A DNA stretch of 64,000 bases from Bacteroidales bacterium (GCA_017651465.1 JAGCCX010000081.1:1-64000), one strand, 5' to 3'; positions 54,028-61,929 are shown, counted from the stretch's first letter. Translations and numbers: made by a program. The notes: generated by a model from the sequence alone, not told the origin.

Positions 54028-54675
54028 ATGGCCAAGAAGAAAAGAGAATCCTTTTTCTGGACAAGCTATTCTGACATGATGACGAGTCTGTTCTTCATCA
54101 TGTTAACTTTGTTTGTCCTGGCCATTGCTTTGCTGCATCGTGAGGTCGTACAGATTGGGAAAGATAAGGAAGCAACGGAAGCTGAGCTTCAGAAAATCAA
54201 CGAGATACGTACGGCCGTTCAAAGTATTGACTCCACCTATTTTTTATACGATCCTGGTTACAAGAAGCATATCTTGAAGACTGAGGTAAAATTCCAGAAA
54301 GGAAGTGCTAATATCAACGACCTCGACCAGGCCACTCAAGCGGAACTGCTTGCGGTTAGGGATACCATCAAATCTTTCCTCGATGACCTAATCGCCAAAG
54401 ATAAGAGTGCATCATACCTGTTGATTATTGAGGGACAGGCATCAAAGGATAATTATGCCCTGAATAACCAACTCAGCTACGATAGGGCGCTATCTCTGTT
54501 CAAGTTTTGGTTTCCTAACCAAAGAGAAACCACGCTTCAGTTCTATAATCTTCCGTGCGAGGTGGTTATTGCCGGCGCAGGCTATATGGAAGGAAAGCCT
54601 AGAGCTCCCAGGAATGAAGATAACCAGCGCTTCCTTATCCAGATTATCCCTAAGCCTGGTATTATAGATGAGTAG
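54028..54675 (+). CDS. MotB/ZorB-like protein with OmpA-type peptidoglycan-binding domain
   Basis: The 215-residue product starts at the ATG at 54028, one base after the preceding stop. WTSYSDMMTSLFFIMLTLF holds Asp16 at the place of the ion-carrying aspartate of MotB and ZorB, within a single membrane helix (about 16-36). A short linker leads to an OmpA/MotB domain at about 85-210 with IEGQASKDNY, the NNQLSYDRALSLF region and EDNQRFLIQI. It anchors the channel pair to peptidoglycan. Its last codons overlap the nuclease gene. Confidence 0.8.
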   Translation: MAKKKRESFFWTSYSDMMTSLFFIMLTLFVLAIALLHREVVQIGKDKEATEAELQKINEIRTAVQSIDSTYFLYDPGYKKHILKTEVKFQKGSANINDLDQATQAELLAVRDTIKSFLDDLIAKDKSASYLLIIEGQASKDNYALNNQLSYDRALSLFKFWFPNQRETTLQFYNLPCEVVIAGAGYMEGKPRAPRNEDNQRFLIQIIPKPGIIDE

Positions 54676-55462
54676 TAGGCATCTCACATACCTTCTGCTG
54701 AGCGTTGTGTTCGCTGTAAGCTGCATCCCGGCGCGCCCCAATGGGAATCCGGGAAGACAGCAGCGACCAACTGGAGCCAGCCTGCTCGAGTTGCCGGCTG
54801 TAAGGCAGAGTGAGGTAATCACGTTACATACTGGCTACACATCTTCATTCAACTCCACCCTGATGATTCCCAACTGGGTGGCGTATGAATTGACGGCAGA
54901 AGAGTTACAAGGAACAGTAAGGCGTCCCAGTAATTCTCCATTCCAGCCCGATCCTGATTATCGAGGCAAACAGCCGGATAGAAGCGACTATTCACGCACA
55001 GGCTGGGATAAAGGTCATCTGGCCCCTTGTGCCGATATGAAATGGAGCGAACAGGCCATGTTCGAGAGTTTCTTCTTTACCAACGTTTGCCCGCAGAATC
55101 ACGATTTCAATGAGAAGGACTGGCAGAAACTTGAGGACAAGGCTCGTTCCATCGCACGAAAGAAAGGATCTGTTTACATTGTTTGCGGACCGATAGTGAC
55201 CACCAACGAATATGGTAGGCTGGGGAAGAACCAAGTGGCCATTCCCGACTATTTCTTCAAGGCCTTCCTTTATAAGGACGATGCCGGATTCCATTCAATT
55301 GCCTATGTTATGCCGAATCAGTACACAGGGCGGCCTGTGAATGAATTCGCTATGTCCGTCAATGAGTTGGAGAAGATACTTGGCATAGACCTCTTTTCGC
55401 GCCTAAATGATAAGATAGAGGAAACCGTTGAGGAGCAGTTGAACCTTGATGATTGGAGGTAA
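54668..55462 (+). CDS. Exported NUC-type DNA/RNA non-specific endonuclease (lipoprotein)
   Basis: The 264-residue product has a lipoprotein-type signal ending at Cys19 (AVSC). The NUC (EndA/NucA) domain spans about 60-250: WDKGHLAP at 113-120 holds the catalytic His117 (DKGH for the usual DRGH). TNVCPQNHDFNEKDWQKLE carries the metal-binding asparagine region, and VCGPIV follows. These enzymes cut DNA and RNA without sequence preference. Location outside the cytoplasm means it could attack incoming DNA in the periplasm. It overlaps the MotB-like gene by eight bases, so the two are translationally coupled. Confidence 0.83.
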   Translation: MSSRHLTYLLLSVVFAVSCIPARPNGNPGRQQRPTGASLLELPAVRQSEVITLHTGYTSSFNSTLMIPNWVAYELTAEELQGTVRRPSNSPFQPDPDYRGKQPDRSDYSRTGWDKGHLAPCADMKWSEQAMFESFFFTNVCPQNHDFNEKDWQKLEDKARSIARKKGSVYIVCGPIVTTNEYGRLGKNQVAIPDYFFKAFLYKDDAGFHSIAYVMPNQYTGRPVNEFAMSVNELEKILGIDLFSRLNDKIEETVEEQLNLDDWR

Positions 55463-55468
55463 CGGATC

Positions 55469-55786
55469 ATGACGAAGAAAGACACTTCCATACAATCGAT
55501 CATCTTCGTGGCATTGGCGTTTCTGCTACTCCTTTGTCTCGCGAAAATGCCGTATGGATTCTATCAGATAGTGAGATTTCTGGCTTTTGCCGGGTTTGCC
55601 TATTCTGCCTACCTTCAATACAAAGCAAAGAGCACGGATAGGAAGATTCTGTTCATTGTCCTCGCTCTGCTGTTCCAGCCTTTCCTTCCGCTGTCATTGG
55701 GCCGGATAATCTGGAATATTGTCGATGTTATTGTTGCCGGGTATCTGATATACCTTCTGGCGCAGATGCACCTTAAGAAGAAATAA
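55469..55786 (+). CDS. Small multi-span membrane protein (105 aa)
   Basis: The product has three to four hydrophobic segments (SIIFVALAFLLLLCLAKM, IVRFLAFAGFAYSAYL, ILFIVLALLFQPFL and IVDVIVAGYLIYLLAQM) and short charged ends. It resembles the generic small DUF6804-type membrane proteins, but I am not sure of that. It follows the nuclease gene after six bases and probably belongs to the same transcript. It could be an immunity, anchoring or accessory factor. Confidence 0.6.
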   Translation: MTKKDTSIQSIIFVALAFLLLLCLAKMPYGFYQIVRFLAFAGFAYSAYLQYKAKSTDRKILFIVLALLFQPFLPLSLGRIIWNIVDVIVAGYLIYLLAQMHLKKK

Positions 55787-55795
55787 TAGAAGCCT

Positions 55796-57205
55796 ATGTA
55801 TAAGCCTCCCTATGTCATACAACCATCTTCGCTGGACTTCTTCGGCGACAAGTTGCACGGAACCGGGAAATGGACGTTGCACAAGATTACCAGGCCGTTT
55901 GACCCTGTCCTTATGGATGCACCCCAAGAGTTCGCTCAGTACAATTTCTACGGCTACGTAGGGAAATCCGTCCGGACTGCGTTGGAAGTTGAACGCGAAG
56001 ATGCCCAGCTCGTGAAACCACAAGCCTATGAGTCGGTCCCATATGTCAGGGCGTCCTTCCAAACTCCCGAGCCAACACAGGAGTCTGTTGATGCCTTATT
56101 GGTAGAGGAGGCGAAAAAAGCCATCCGAGTGATGCTATTCGGAAGCGTTGATAAAAAGCGTCAGATGTACATAATTGAAAGACGTGGCACCAGACTTGAT
56201 GCCGAGCAGAAGAAATGGATTGCCGATAAGGAAGCCTTTGAAAAGGTCGAGGACGAAAACGAGAATAGGCACAATGCGGAGGAGGCGAAGAAGAAAGAGA
56301 AAGCGCAGGAAGTAATAGACAAGTATGACAAAGCACATAAGGCAAACGAACTGTTTCTGTATTCAACACAGGAGGAAGTTGAGGAACTGTTTCAGCGACT
56401 GAATCCTCATTTCCCGGCCGATTTCAACGCTTTCTATCAGGTCGATTTGGCTCACAAACTGGTCAATATCAGTTTTGAGGCACCTTCAGAAAGAATAATC
56501 CCTGAAGAAAAACTTGTTTTCCATTCCAGAGGTTCCTCCCTCAAACCAAAGACTCGCACAGAGATCAATAAAGACTATGTGGACTGTATCTGCAGCCTCG
56601 CATATGTATTGGCAGCCCAATGCTTCAATCTAACCGGTAAAGTGGATAATGTGTTCATCTCGGCCTATTCTAAGGCGTTGAATCCACAGACCGCCACATT
56701 CGAGGAGTCCACACTTTATTCCATAGTCTTTGACCGTGATACATTCAACTGGGTGATTAGGCCGAAATCATTCCAGCCATATGAGTCGTTGGTGTTTTTC
56801 CCGCACACAATAGAGTTGGGTGCACGGCTCAACATCCAGCCAATTGATCCGCTTGACCTTGCTCCTGCAGGAGAAGTAATACCGGGAAACAACCAGTTTG
56901 TTGACGTAACAAAAAGAGATGAGCGATACTCCCATGGAGAGAATAAAAATGAGAAGAATAACGATAGACCTGATGCTCTACGAACAAATCAAAACAGACT
57001 ACGTGAAGCAGCAGAACTTGTTGTGACTTGTCAGAAAGCATCGGTGCCATTCTTGCAGACACGCCTAGGGATGGGATTCGCAAAGGCGTCATTTATTATT
57101 GGCCAACTAGAGACTATGGGTATTATAGGCCCCCAAGAGGATAATAGGCCTAGAGTAGTTCTAGTTTCTAGTATCTACGATTTAGAAAAACTGTTCGAAT
57201 CTTAA
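55796..57205 (+). CDS. Coiled-coil protein with C-terminal FtsK-gamma winged helix
   Basis: The 469-residue product has a charged coiled coil at about 100-190. A core at about 257-350 is shared with the protein at 58015 (TATFEESTLYSIVFDRDTF here, TATFRNDYLYAVVFDRDTF there). A C-terminal FtsK-gamma domain lies at 402-469 (AAELVVTCQKASVPFLQTRL, IIGQLETMGIIGPQ, RVVLV). In FtsK the gamma domain reads DNA polarity sequences. Here there is no motor domain, so it may give the system DNA recognition or bind a recombinase. The shared core is not one I can name. Confidence 0.72.
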   Translation: MYKPPYVIQPSSLDFFGDKLHGTGKWTLHKITRPFDPVLMDAPQEFAQYNFYGYVGKSVRTALEVEREDAQLVKPQAYESVPYVRASFQTPEPTQESVDALLVEEAKKAIRVMLFGSVDKKRQMYIIERRGTRLDAEQKKWIADKEAFEKVEDENENRHNAEEAKKKEKAQEVIDKYDKAHKANELFLYSTQEEVEELFQRLNPHFPADFNAFYQVDLAHKLVNISFEAPSERIIPEEKLVFHSRGSSLKPKTRTEINKDYVDCICSLAYVLAAQCFNLTGKVDNVFISAYSKALNPQTATFEESTLYSIVFDRDTFNWVIRPKSFQPYESLVFFPHTIELGARLNIQPIDPLDLAPAGEVIPGNNQFVDVTKRDERYSHGENKNEKNNDRPDALRTNQNRLREAAELVVTCQKASVPFLQTRLGMGFAKASFIIGQLETMGIIGPQEDNRPRVVLVSSIYDLEKLFES

Positions 57206-57224
57206 TAATCATAGAATAGCAATA

Positions 57225-57980
57225 ATGAGAAAGAAACTGTTTGAAATAATTGAACAAGCACGAGATGGCAACAAAATAAGTCTTGCGTATGACATCTTTA
57301 TGCTTATTGCAATTTCAATAAGCATTATTCCGTTAATGTTCGTTGAAGAGAATGACGCCTTTCGAATTATTGAACAGGTTACTGTAGGTATATTCATTAT
57401 TGACTATTTGCTTCGTTGGATAACAGCAGATTATAGATTGAACAAAGGTAAATGGTCTTTTGTGCTCTATCCTATAACAGTTTGGGCAATTATTGACATG
57501 CTGTCTATTTTGCCGGCGTTGAGCGTACTAGGAAGAGGATTCAAAATTTTCCGAATAACGCGTCTTTTGAGAATCTTGCGACTGTTTAAGTTTATCCGCT
57601 ATTCTAATAAGATTCAGGTTCTTGGAAAGGTGATTAACAAAGAAAAGGGCGTTCTCTTAACAGTCTTAGGGATAGCTGTTTTCTATGTGTTTCTTACTGC
57701 GTTAATTATGTTTAATGCAGAGCCACACATTAACCCGCTTACAGGTAATGCTACTTTTGAGGACTTCTTTGACGCTTTATATTGGGCAACAGTTACTTTG
57801 ACAACAGTGGGCTATGGAGATATGATTCCTGTTACAGATATTGGCCGTTTTGTTAGTATGCTCTCATCTCTTTTTGGCGTGGCAGTAATAGCACTGCCAT
57901 CAGGAGTAATAACGGCCAGCTACCTAGAGGAACTTCGAAATGCGAAGAATGATAACTCTATTGAAAGGAAGGACGAATAA
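57225..57980 (+). CDS. Voltage-gated potassium channel
   Basis: The 251-residue product has six membrane helices. The S4-type segment FKIFRITRLLRILRLFKFIR carries arginines at every third place, and the pore loop has the selectivity filter TTVGYGD. The architecture matches KvAP/KcsA-related Kv channels of bacteria; no cytoplasmic RCK domain is present. It starts 19 bases after the FtsK-gamma gene and is probably cotranscribed. A potassium channel at the end of a putative defence operon might act as a membrane-depolarising effector, which is speculation. Confidence 0.85.
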   Translation: MRKKLFEIIEQARDGNKISLAYDIFMLIAISISIIPLMFVEENDAFRIIEQVTVGIFIIDYLLRWITADYRLNKGKWSFVLYPITVWAIIDMLSILPALSVLGRGFKIFRITRLLRILRLFKFIRYSNKIQVLGKVINKEKGVLLTVLGIAVFYVFLTALIMFNAEPHINPLTGNATFEDFFDALYWATVTLTTVGYGDMIPVTDIGRFVSMLSSLFGVAVIALPSGVITASYLEELRNAKNDNSIERKDE

Positions 57981-58014
57981 AAACAAAACAACGTAATCCC
58001 TAGTAGATATATTA

Positions 58015-59640
58015 TCAGAAATTGAAGTAAGAAGATGCGAAGAGCTTATCTTCTTGTGGTTTGGAGACCTCCTCAAAGCAACGCTCAAACGTAGATTTAA
58101 TGTAACGTTCAGTCTTTCCGCAGATTATTGAAAGTATGTCGAGCTCCTGACATAGTTTATTTATATCGGATTTCCCTGCGGCATAAGCTGAAAACAAATC
58201 AAAGAAGAGTGTAAAACCGTAATTTGTTTTTCCTTCATCTGATAAATCATAAAACGTTCCATTTATGAAGTCATTTCTAAGTTTAAGATAAGCATCTTGA
58301 ATTAGTTTAGTGGCCCTAATGATATCACTCTTGGAATAGATATACATATGCTTCCATTCGGGCAAAAAATCGCCATTCTCTAATACAATACTAGACGGAT
58401 CGATTGCTTGCCAATCATGATAGCCAAGATAATCAAAACCAGACCCATCATTTGCGCTAAAAGCACGATACGGATTTGACTTATCATTAGGAAGATTCGA
58501 TGATATCGAAAGATTAATAGATTTACCCAATCCGGGAATATTAATAGAACGCGAAATACTGCCTTTATCTACAGAGGAAGAATATGTTGCGTTATCAAGA
58601 CTATCTGGAGATATGGTTTTAAAAAAATACTGAGGAGAGAGTGATATCTTATGGGGGAAAGAAGAAAACTTTTCATGGGGAGCGACATCAAAATTAAACA
58701 TAACTTGAGCAAAAGTGTCGCGATCAAAAACCACTGCATACAAATAATCGTTTCTAAAAGTAGCCGTTTTATCATCCATCCTGGAAGTCCTCCCGAAAAC
58801 TGACACATAATTGATGCGCGCGGAAATATTAAATGCCTGTGATGCAATTTTGAAAGCAGCCCCACAAATGGCTAAAACATAATCGTAATTCCGCTCTTTG
58901 ATAGTTTTATCTTTAATAGATAACTTGCCGCTTTTAAGTAAAGATCCCTTTTGAGGTGGAATAAAGTCTTTGTTAGGGAATTCGATATCAAACAATATAT
59001 TACCATTCCCTTTGTCGAAACTTAACTTGGTTGAAATATCAAAAGGCAATTCTAATTTAGATAACAAACTATCGGCCTTGTTGAGTATTGTATTATCTGA
59101 TGGTATAAGGAAATCTTCCAGGGCCTTTTTTGTCTTATTATACCTGGCTTGAGAAGCTTCATTATATGCGAGTTCTGCCTTATCTTGCTCTCTTTCAAAA
59201 GAATCTTTATCTGCTTCCCATTGCTCGATATAATCGGCTAAACGTTCTGTAATGTGTTCTGTAATGTACTGCTCTCTGTTTGCTTTATTCTTCCAAAAAA
59301 GGATAGAATGAATAGACTTGCGGGCTTCCTTTTCTAATCTGATTTTAGCGGATTCAATACTAGGCTTAGGTGTATTAAAATGAGCCCGTGAATACTTATC
59401 AAGCACTAAATTATCATAATCGTGTTTGGCGTTCTCGACAGATCTCAATTCCTCAATTTCCTCATGAATTTTTGTGAAAACATCATTTTGCGCTTGTAAT
59501 CTAGAGTATCCACGTAATGCATCATTAAGGGCCTCTTGCTTCTCTTGCTCTCTAATATATCGGTTAATTGAAGCCGATAACGAAGAGGTTGTTCGACGAA
59601 TATTGGTTGCAGTGAACAGAGAGTGATGCCTATATGCCAT
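58015..59640 (-). CDS. Coiled-coil protein, paralogue of the FtsK-gamma protein
   Basis: The 541-residue product has a long helical/coiled-coil part at about 15-190 and the core shared with the protein at 55796, at about 250-345 (ASQAFNISARINYVSV, YAVVFDRDTF, FPHKISL). Instead of the FtsK-gamma domain it ends in a different helical region (about 440-535). I cannot name the core family. It is encoded convergent to the system operon with 34 bases between, and its AT-rich codon use matches its neighbours. It may be a second specificity or regulatory subunit. Confidence 0.65.
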   Translation of the reverse strand: MAYRHHSLFTATNIRRTTSSLSASINRYIREQEKQEALNDALRGYSRLQAQNDVFTKIHEEIEELRSVENAKHDYDNLVLDKYSRAHFNTPKPSIESAKIRLEKEARKSIHSILFWKNKANREQYITEHITERLADYIEQWEADKDSFEREQDKAELAYNEASQARYNKTKKALEDFLIPSDNTILNKADSLLSKLELPFDISTKLSFDKGNGNILFDIEFPNKDFIPPQKGSLLKSGKLSIKDKTIKERNYDYVLAICGAAFKIASQAFNISARINYVSVFGRTSRMDDKTATFRNDYLYAVVFDRDTFAQVMFNFDVAPHEKFSSFPHKISLSPQYFFKTISPDSLDNATYSSSVDKGSISRSINIPGLGKSINLSISSNLPNDKSNPYRAFSANDGSGFDYLGYHDWQAIDPSSIVLENGDFLPEWKHMYIYSKSDIIRATKLIQDAYLKLRNDFINGTFYDLSDEGKTNYGFTLFFDLFSAYAAGKSDINKLCQELDILSIICGKTERYIKSTFERCFEEVSKPQEDKLFASSYFNF

Positions 59641-59787
59641 AAATCATTCAATTTAGACCTCTAAAGATAATCCATTTCATGGGAATAATCAAAAATTAAT
59701 CTATTTGTCGTTTGCCACAGAGTGATTCGATTATAAACAAAATGGCATTTAAAATATGTTGAGCATATTAATACAAGAAATAATCAC

Positions 59788-59803
59788 TTGGCAAATTCGC
59801 CAA
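59788..59803. promoter_or_regulatory. Palindrome, candidate operator
   Basis: TTGGC and GCCAA flank AAATTC in a 16-base near-perfect palindrome, 17 bases before the -7 element of the XRE regulator gene. Its position between two divergent genes fits an autoregulatory site. Confidence 0.4.
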
Positions 59804-59819
59804 TTCAAAATATTATTTA

Positions 59820-59827
59820 TATATTTG
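59820..59827 (+). promoter_or_regulatory. -7 promoter element of the XRE gene
   Basis: TATATTTG lies 65 bases before the start at 59892. The rest of the 251-base gap holds the palindrome and no gene. Confidence 0.5.
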
Positions 59828-59891
59828 GAGCGTTATTTAGTTTAACTGTGGCGACACCACGTAAAAAAACGGCCGATTAAATAATACGATT

Positions 59892-60389
59892 ATGGATAAA
59901 CAATTAAAGAAATTCCTTGAGACTGAGTACAAATCAAAGGCTCAGATTCTAGATGACCGTACTGTTGAGGTACAGGCTCAAGATGGTGAACTGTTTCAGT
60001 TTATCAGCAATGTTGCCCGGTACGAAAGCGAAGAAACCAGGCTCTATTATCTACACCTGTTTGAAATGGCGTTTGACAAGCATTTCTGCGATGATAAAGA
60101 AATGATGTCAAACTCTATCTGGCGCGAATTAAATCTTCTCGGCGTTCCTTTTATGGGTATGAGCGCTGGTAACAGACATAGGGAAAGAGTTCGGATTGGT
60201 GGGCAAATCCGCCAATTAAGACAAGGGAAAGGGATGGAAGCGAGGGACTTAGCTTTACTTGCCGGCATTGATGCAGCTAATCTAAGTCGTATCGAACAGG
60301 GAAAGTATTCCGTTGGGCTTGATATCCTATCCAGAATTGCTTTTGTCCTTGGTGCTCACATAGACCTTGTTCCCAATCAAGTAGTTTAG
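59892..60389 (+). CDS. XRE-family transcriptional regulator
   Basis: The 165-residue product has an unfamiliar N-terminal part of about 90 residues (DDRTVEVQAQDGELFQF). A C-terminal lambda-repressor-type helix-turn-helix lies at about 100-155 (IRQLRQGKGMEARDLALLAG, ANLSRIEQGKYSVGLDIL). It probably represses its own operon and perhaps other islet genes. The CoiA-like gene begins eight bases after its stop, so the two form an operon. Confidence 0.85.
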   Translation: MDKQLKKFLETEYKSKAQILDDRTVEVQAQDGELFQFISNVARYESEETRLYYLHLFEMAFDKHFCDDKEMMSNSIWRELNLLGVPFMGMSAGNRHRERVRIGGQIRQLRQGKGMEARDLALLAGIDAANLSRIEQGKYSVGLDILSRIAFVLGAHIDLVPNQVV

Positions 60390-60396
60390 CGTTGAT

Positions 60397-61524
60397 ATGG
60401 ACGGGATACTATACCACAGCGCCTTTGACGAAAACGGCAAAGTCGTTGATATTGACACGTTAAAAGTAGAGGAAAGGCGCTCTCATTCCTATACTTGCAT
60501 TGCCTGTGGCGCAGAAATGATTCCCAGGTTGGGACAAGAGCGAGCCAAGCATTTTGCACATAAAGGAGATTCTGAGCACTGTAGTAGTGAAACTTATCTT
60601 CACAAATTAGCAAAGCTAAAGTTCAAACAAAAGTTCGATACCAGTAGCGAGTTTTGCGTTCAGTATTACCGTGAATTAAAATGCTCGGACAAGGACAGTT
60701 GTCCTTTTTATTATGAGGATTCATGCCACAAAAAGGTCTTGAAGGACATAGACCTTAGAAGGCATTATGATACGTGCGAAGAAGAAAAGCCAATAGATGG
60801 TTTCGTGGCCGATTTATTGCTGACAAAGTCTGATGCCCCAAACAGGCCACCAGTTTTGCTTGAAATAAATGTGACTCATGAAAGCACTGACGAGAAAAAG
60901 AGATCCGGCAAAAGAATTATTGAGATTGGCATTACATCAGAAGAAATCCTAAATAGAATTCTTGTTGGTCCAATAACTGAGTCTAGAGAAAATGATTACT
61001 CATTAGATAGACGGAAACACGATTCGGGAAATATAGCCTTCTATGGGTTTAAACGAAATATGTCCGAAACAGAGCCTCTGAATGAAAGACACATATCCAA
61101 GTTTTATTTGTTCAAGAGTGGCAAGGCATTCGTTAATAACGTAGACGATATTAGAACTTGCAGCGATTCTAGAAGAAAAGACAATGAGAAAGCAATATTC
61201 GAGGTGTGCATAGAGAGTGACATTCTTGCTCGGCCATCATCATATGATTACGGATACCTTTTGGCTCAACAGAAGGGGATACAGGTTAAAACGTGTCAGT
61301 TCTGCAAGTACCACAGAGATGGTTTTATGACAGGATTGGGATTAGATCCAATCTTTTGCTGTATGCACAAAAACTATGGGACCCCTGAAAACCCGGAACC
61401 TCATTATGCTAGGAATTGTATGTACTATCGCGAAGACGGAGAGCTTCTAGGTACAATTAAGTCGACTATGCCGCCTTATCAAATATGTGAGACAACAGAC
61501 ACTGATTTATTCCAAGGACAATAA
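60397..61524 (+). CDS. CoiA-like nuclease-domain protein
   Basis: The 375-residue product has the CoiA N-terminal zinc motif YTCIACGAEM followed by RAKHFAHK and ETYLHKLAK. A restriction-endonuclease-like core comes next (PIDGFVADLLL, then VLLEINVTHESTDEKKRSGK) with the acidic and lysine residues expected of a PD-(D/E)XK fold. Two further cysteine pairs (CQFCKYH and CCMHKNY) may bind zinc near the C-terminus. CoiA proteins assist transformation or recombination; free-standing relatives occur in mobile islands. It is the last gene before the right end of M2. Confidence 0.75.
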   Translation: MDGILYHSAFDENGKVVDIDTLKVEERRSHSYTCIACGAEMIPRLGQERAKHFAHKGDSEHCSSETYLHKLAKLKFKQKFDTSSEFCVQYYRELKCSDKDSCPFYYEDSCHKKVLKDIDLRRHYDTCEEEKPIDGFVADLLLTKSDAPNRPPVLLEINVTHESTDEKKRSGKRIIEIGITSEEILNRILVGPITESRENDYSLDRRKHDSGNIAFYGFKRNMSETEPLNERHISKFYLFKSGKAFVNNVDDIRTCSDSRRKDNEKAIFEVCIESDILARPSSYDYGYLLAQQKGIQVKTCQFCKYHRDGFMTGLGLDPIFCCMHKNYGTPENPEPHYARNCMYYREDGELLGTIKSTMPPYQICETTDTDLFQGQ

Positions 61525-61657
61525 ATAACCATCCCACAAGAAATAGGTTATTGTAATTGCAACACTGATTGTCATGGCAACATTAGCCGTGGCTTCGGAT
61601 TATGCAGATTAGGTAAAGCAAGAACAATGTGGGTGTTTAAGAGAAGTATTGCAGCGG

Positions 61658-61851
61658 CACTATTATTCGGCGGTTGTAATCTTCGGCGGAAACACTTATC
61701 TTTGTTGTTGGTCGCTGGTTTTGAACTTATTTGCGACCTATAGTTCTTTGGCACATATATGGTCACACTTTTTCGGCGGTTATCCTCGGCGGAAAAACAC
61801 CATCCTATATACCTCCAGCTGTGAATTTGCGTCGTTGATATATTTGTAATT
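61658..61851. repeat. Right-end homology block of islet M2
   Basis: This block matches 40591-40767 before copy B. It has three CGGCGG words before a TGCGACC, a TTGGCACATATAT, two more CGGCGG words and CAGCTGT followed by TTTGCGTCGTT. No coding frame is convincing in the 425-base gap 61525-61949, which holds this block, copy C, a terminator and a promoter. Confidence 0.75.
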
Positions 61852-61882
61852 AGGTCGTGGGATCATGCCCCACCCCCGCTAC
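61852..61882 (+). repeat. tRNA-Met 3' attachment core, copy C
   Basis: This third 31-base copy is identical to the one inside tRNA-Met. It marks the right boundary of the tandem islets. Confidence 0.87.
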
Positions 61883-61888
61883 CGAAAT

Positions 61889-61920
61889 CCACGAGTTTTG
61901 CGGCTCGTGGTATTTTTTTT
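61889..61920 (+). terminator. Original terminator of tRNA-Met
   Basis: CCACGAG pairs with CTCGTGG and is followed by a run of eight Ts. Its place directly after copy C suggests that it ended the tRNA-Met transcript before the islets entered. Confidence 0.8.
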
Positions 61921-61921
61921 G

Positions 61922-61929
61922 TATATTTG
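61922..61929 (+). promoter_or_regulatory. -7 promoter element
   Basis: TATATTTG lies 20 bases before the lipoprotein gene at 61950. Confidence 0.55.

Larger units (their letters stand above)
40799..61882 (+). mobile_element. Integrated islet M2 (tRNA-Met, about 21 kb, no integrase seen)
   Basis: The islet is bounded by attachment copies B and C. Its cargo is an AlbA_2 protein, a broken gene, the eleven-gene channel/tubulin/actin-like run, a paralogous protein on the minus strand, an XRE regulator and a CoiA-like nuclease. I find no integrase, relaxase or phage structural gene. The sequence after copy C returns to GC-rich chromosomal genes, starting with a terminator that suits the original tRNA-Met. 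Confidence 0.75.

Noticed and set aside
45125..55462. A standard Zorya type I, II or III system
   Set aside because: A ZorA/ZorB-like pair is present, but no SNF2-type helicase (ZorD), ZorC or HNH-type ZorE is encoded, and the tubulin-like, ASKHA and NUC genes are foreign to those types.
60196..60220. Second operator resembling the palindrome at 59788
   Set aside because: A partly similar GGCAAATCCGCCAA occurs inside the XRE coding region, but it encodes part of the conserved helix-turn-helix domain start and lies far from the promoter; a chance match is likelier.
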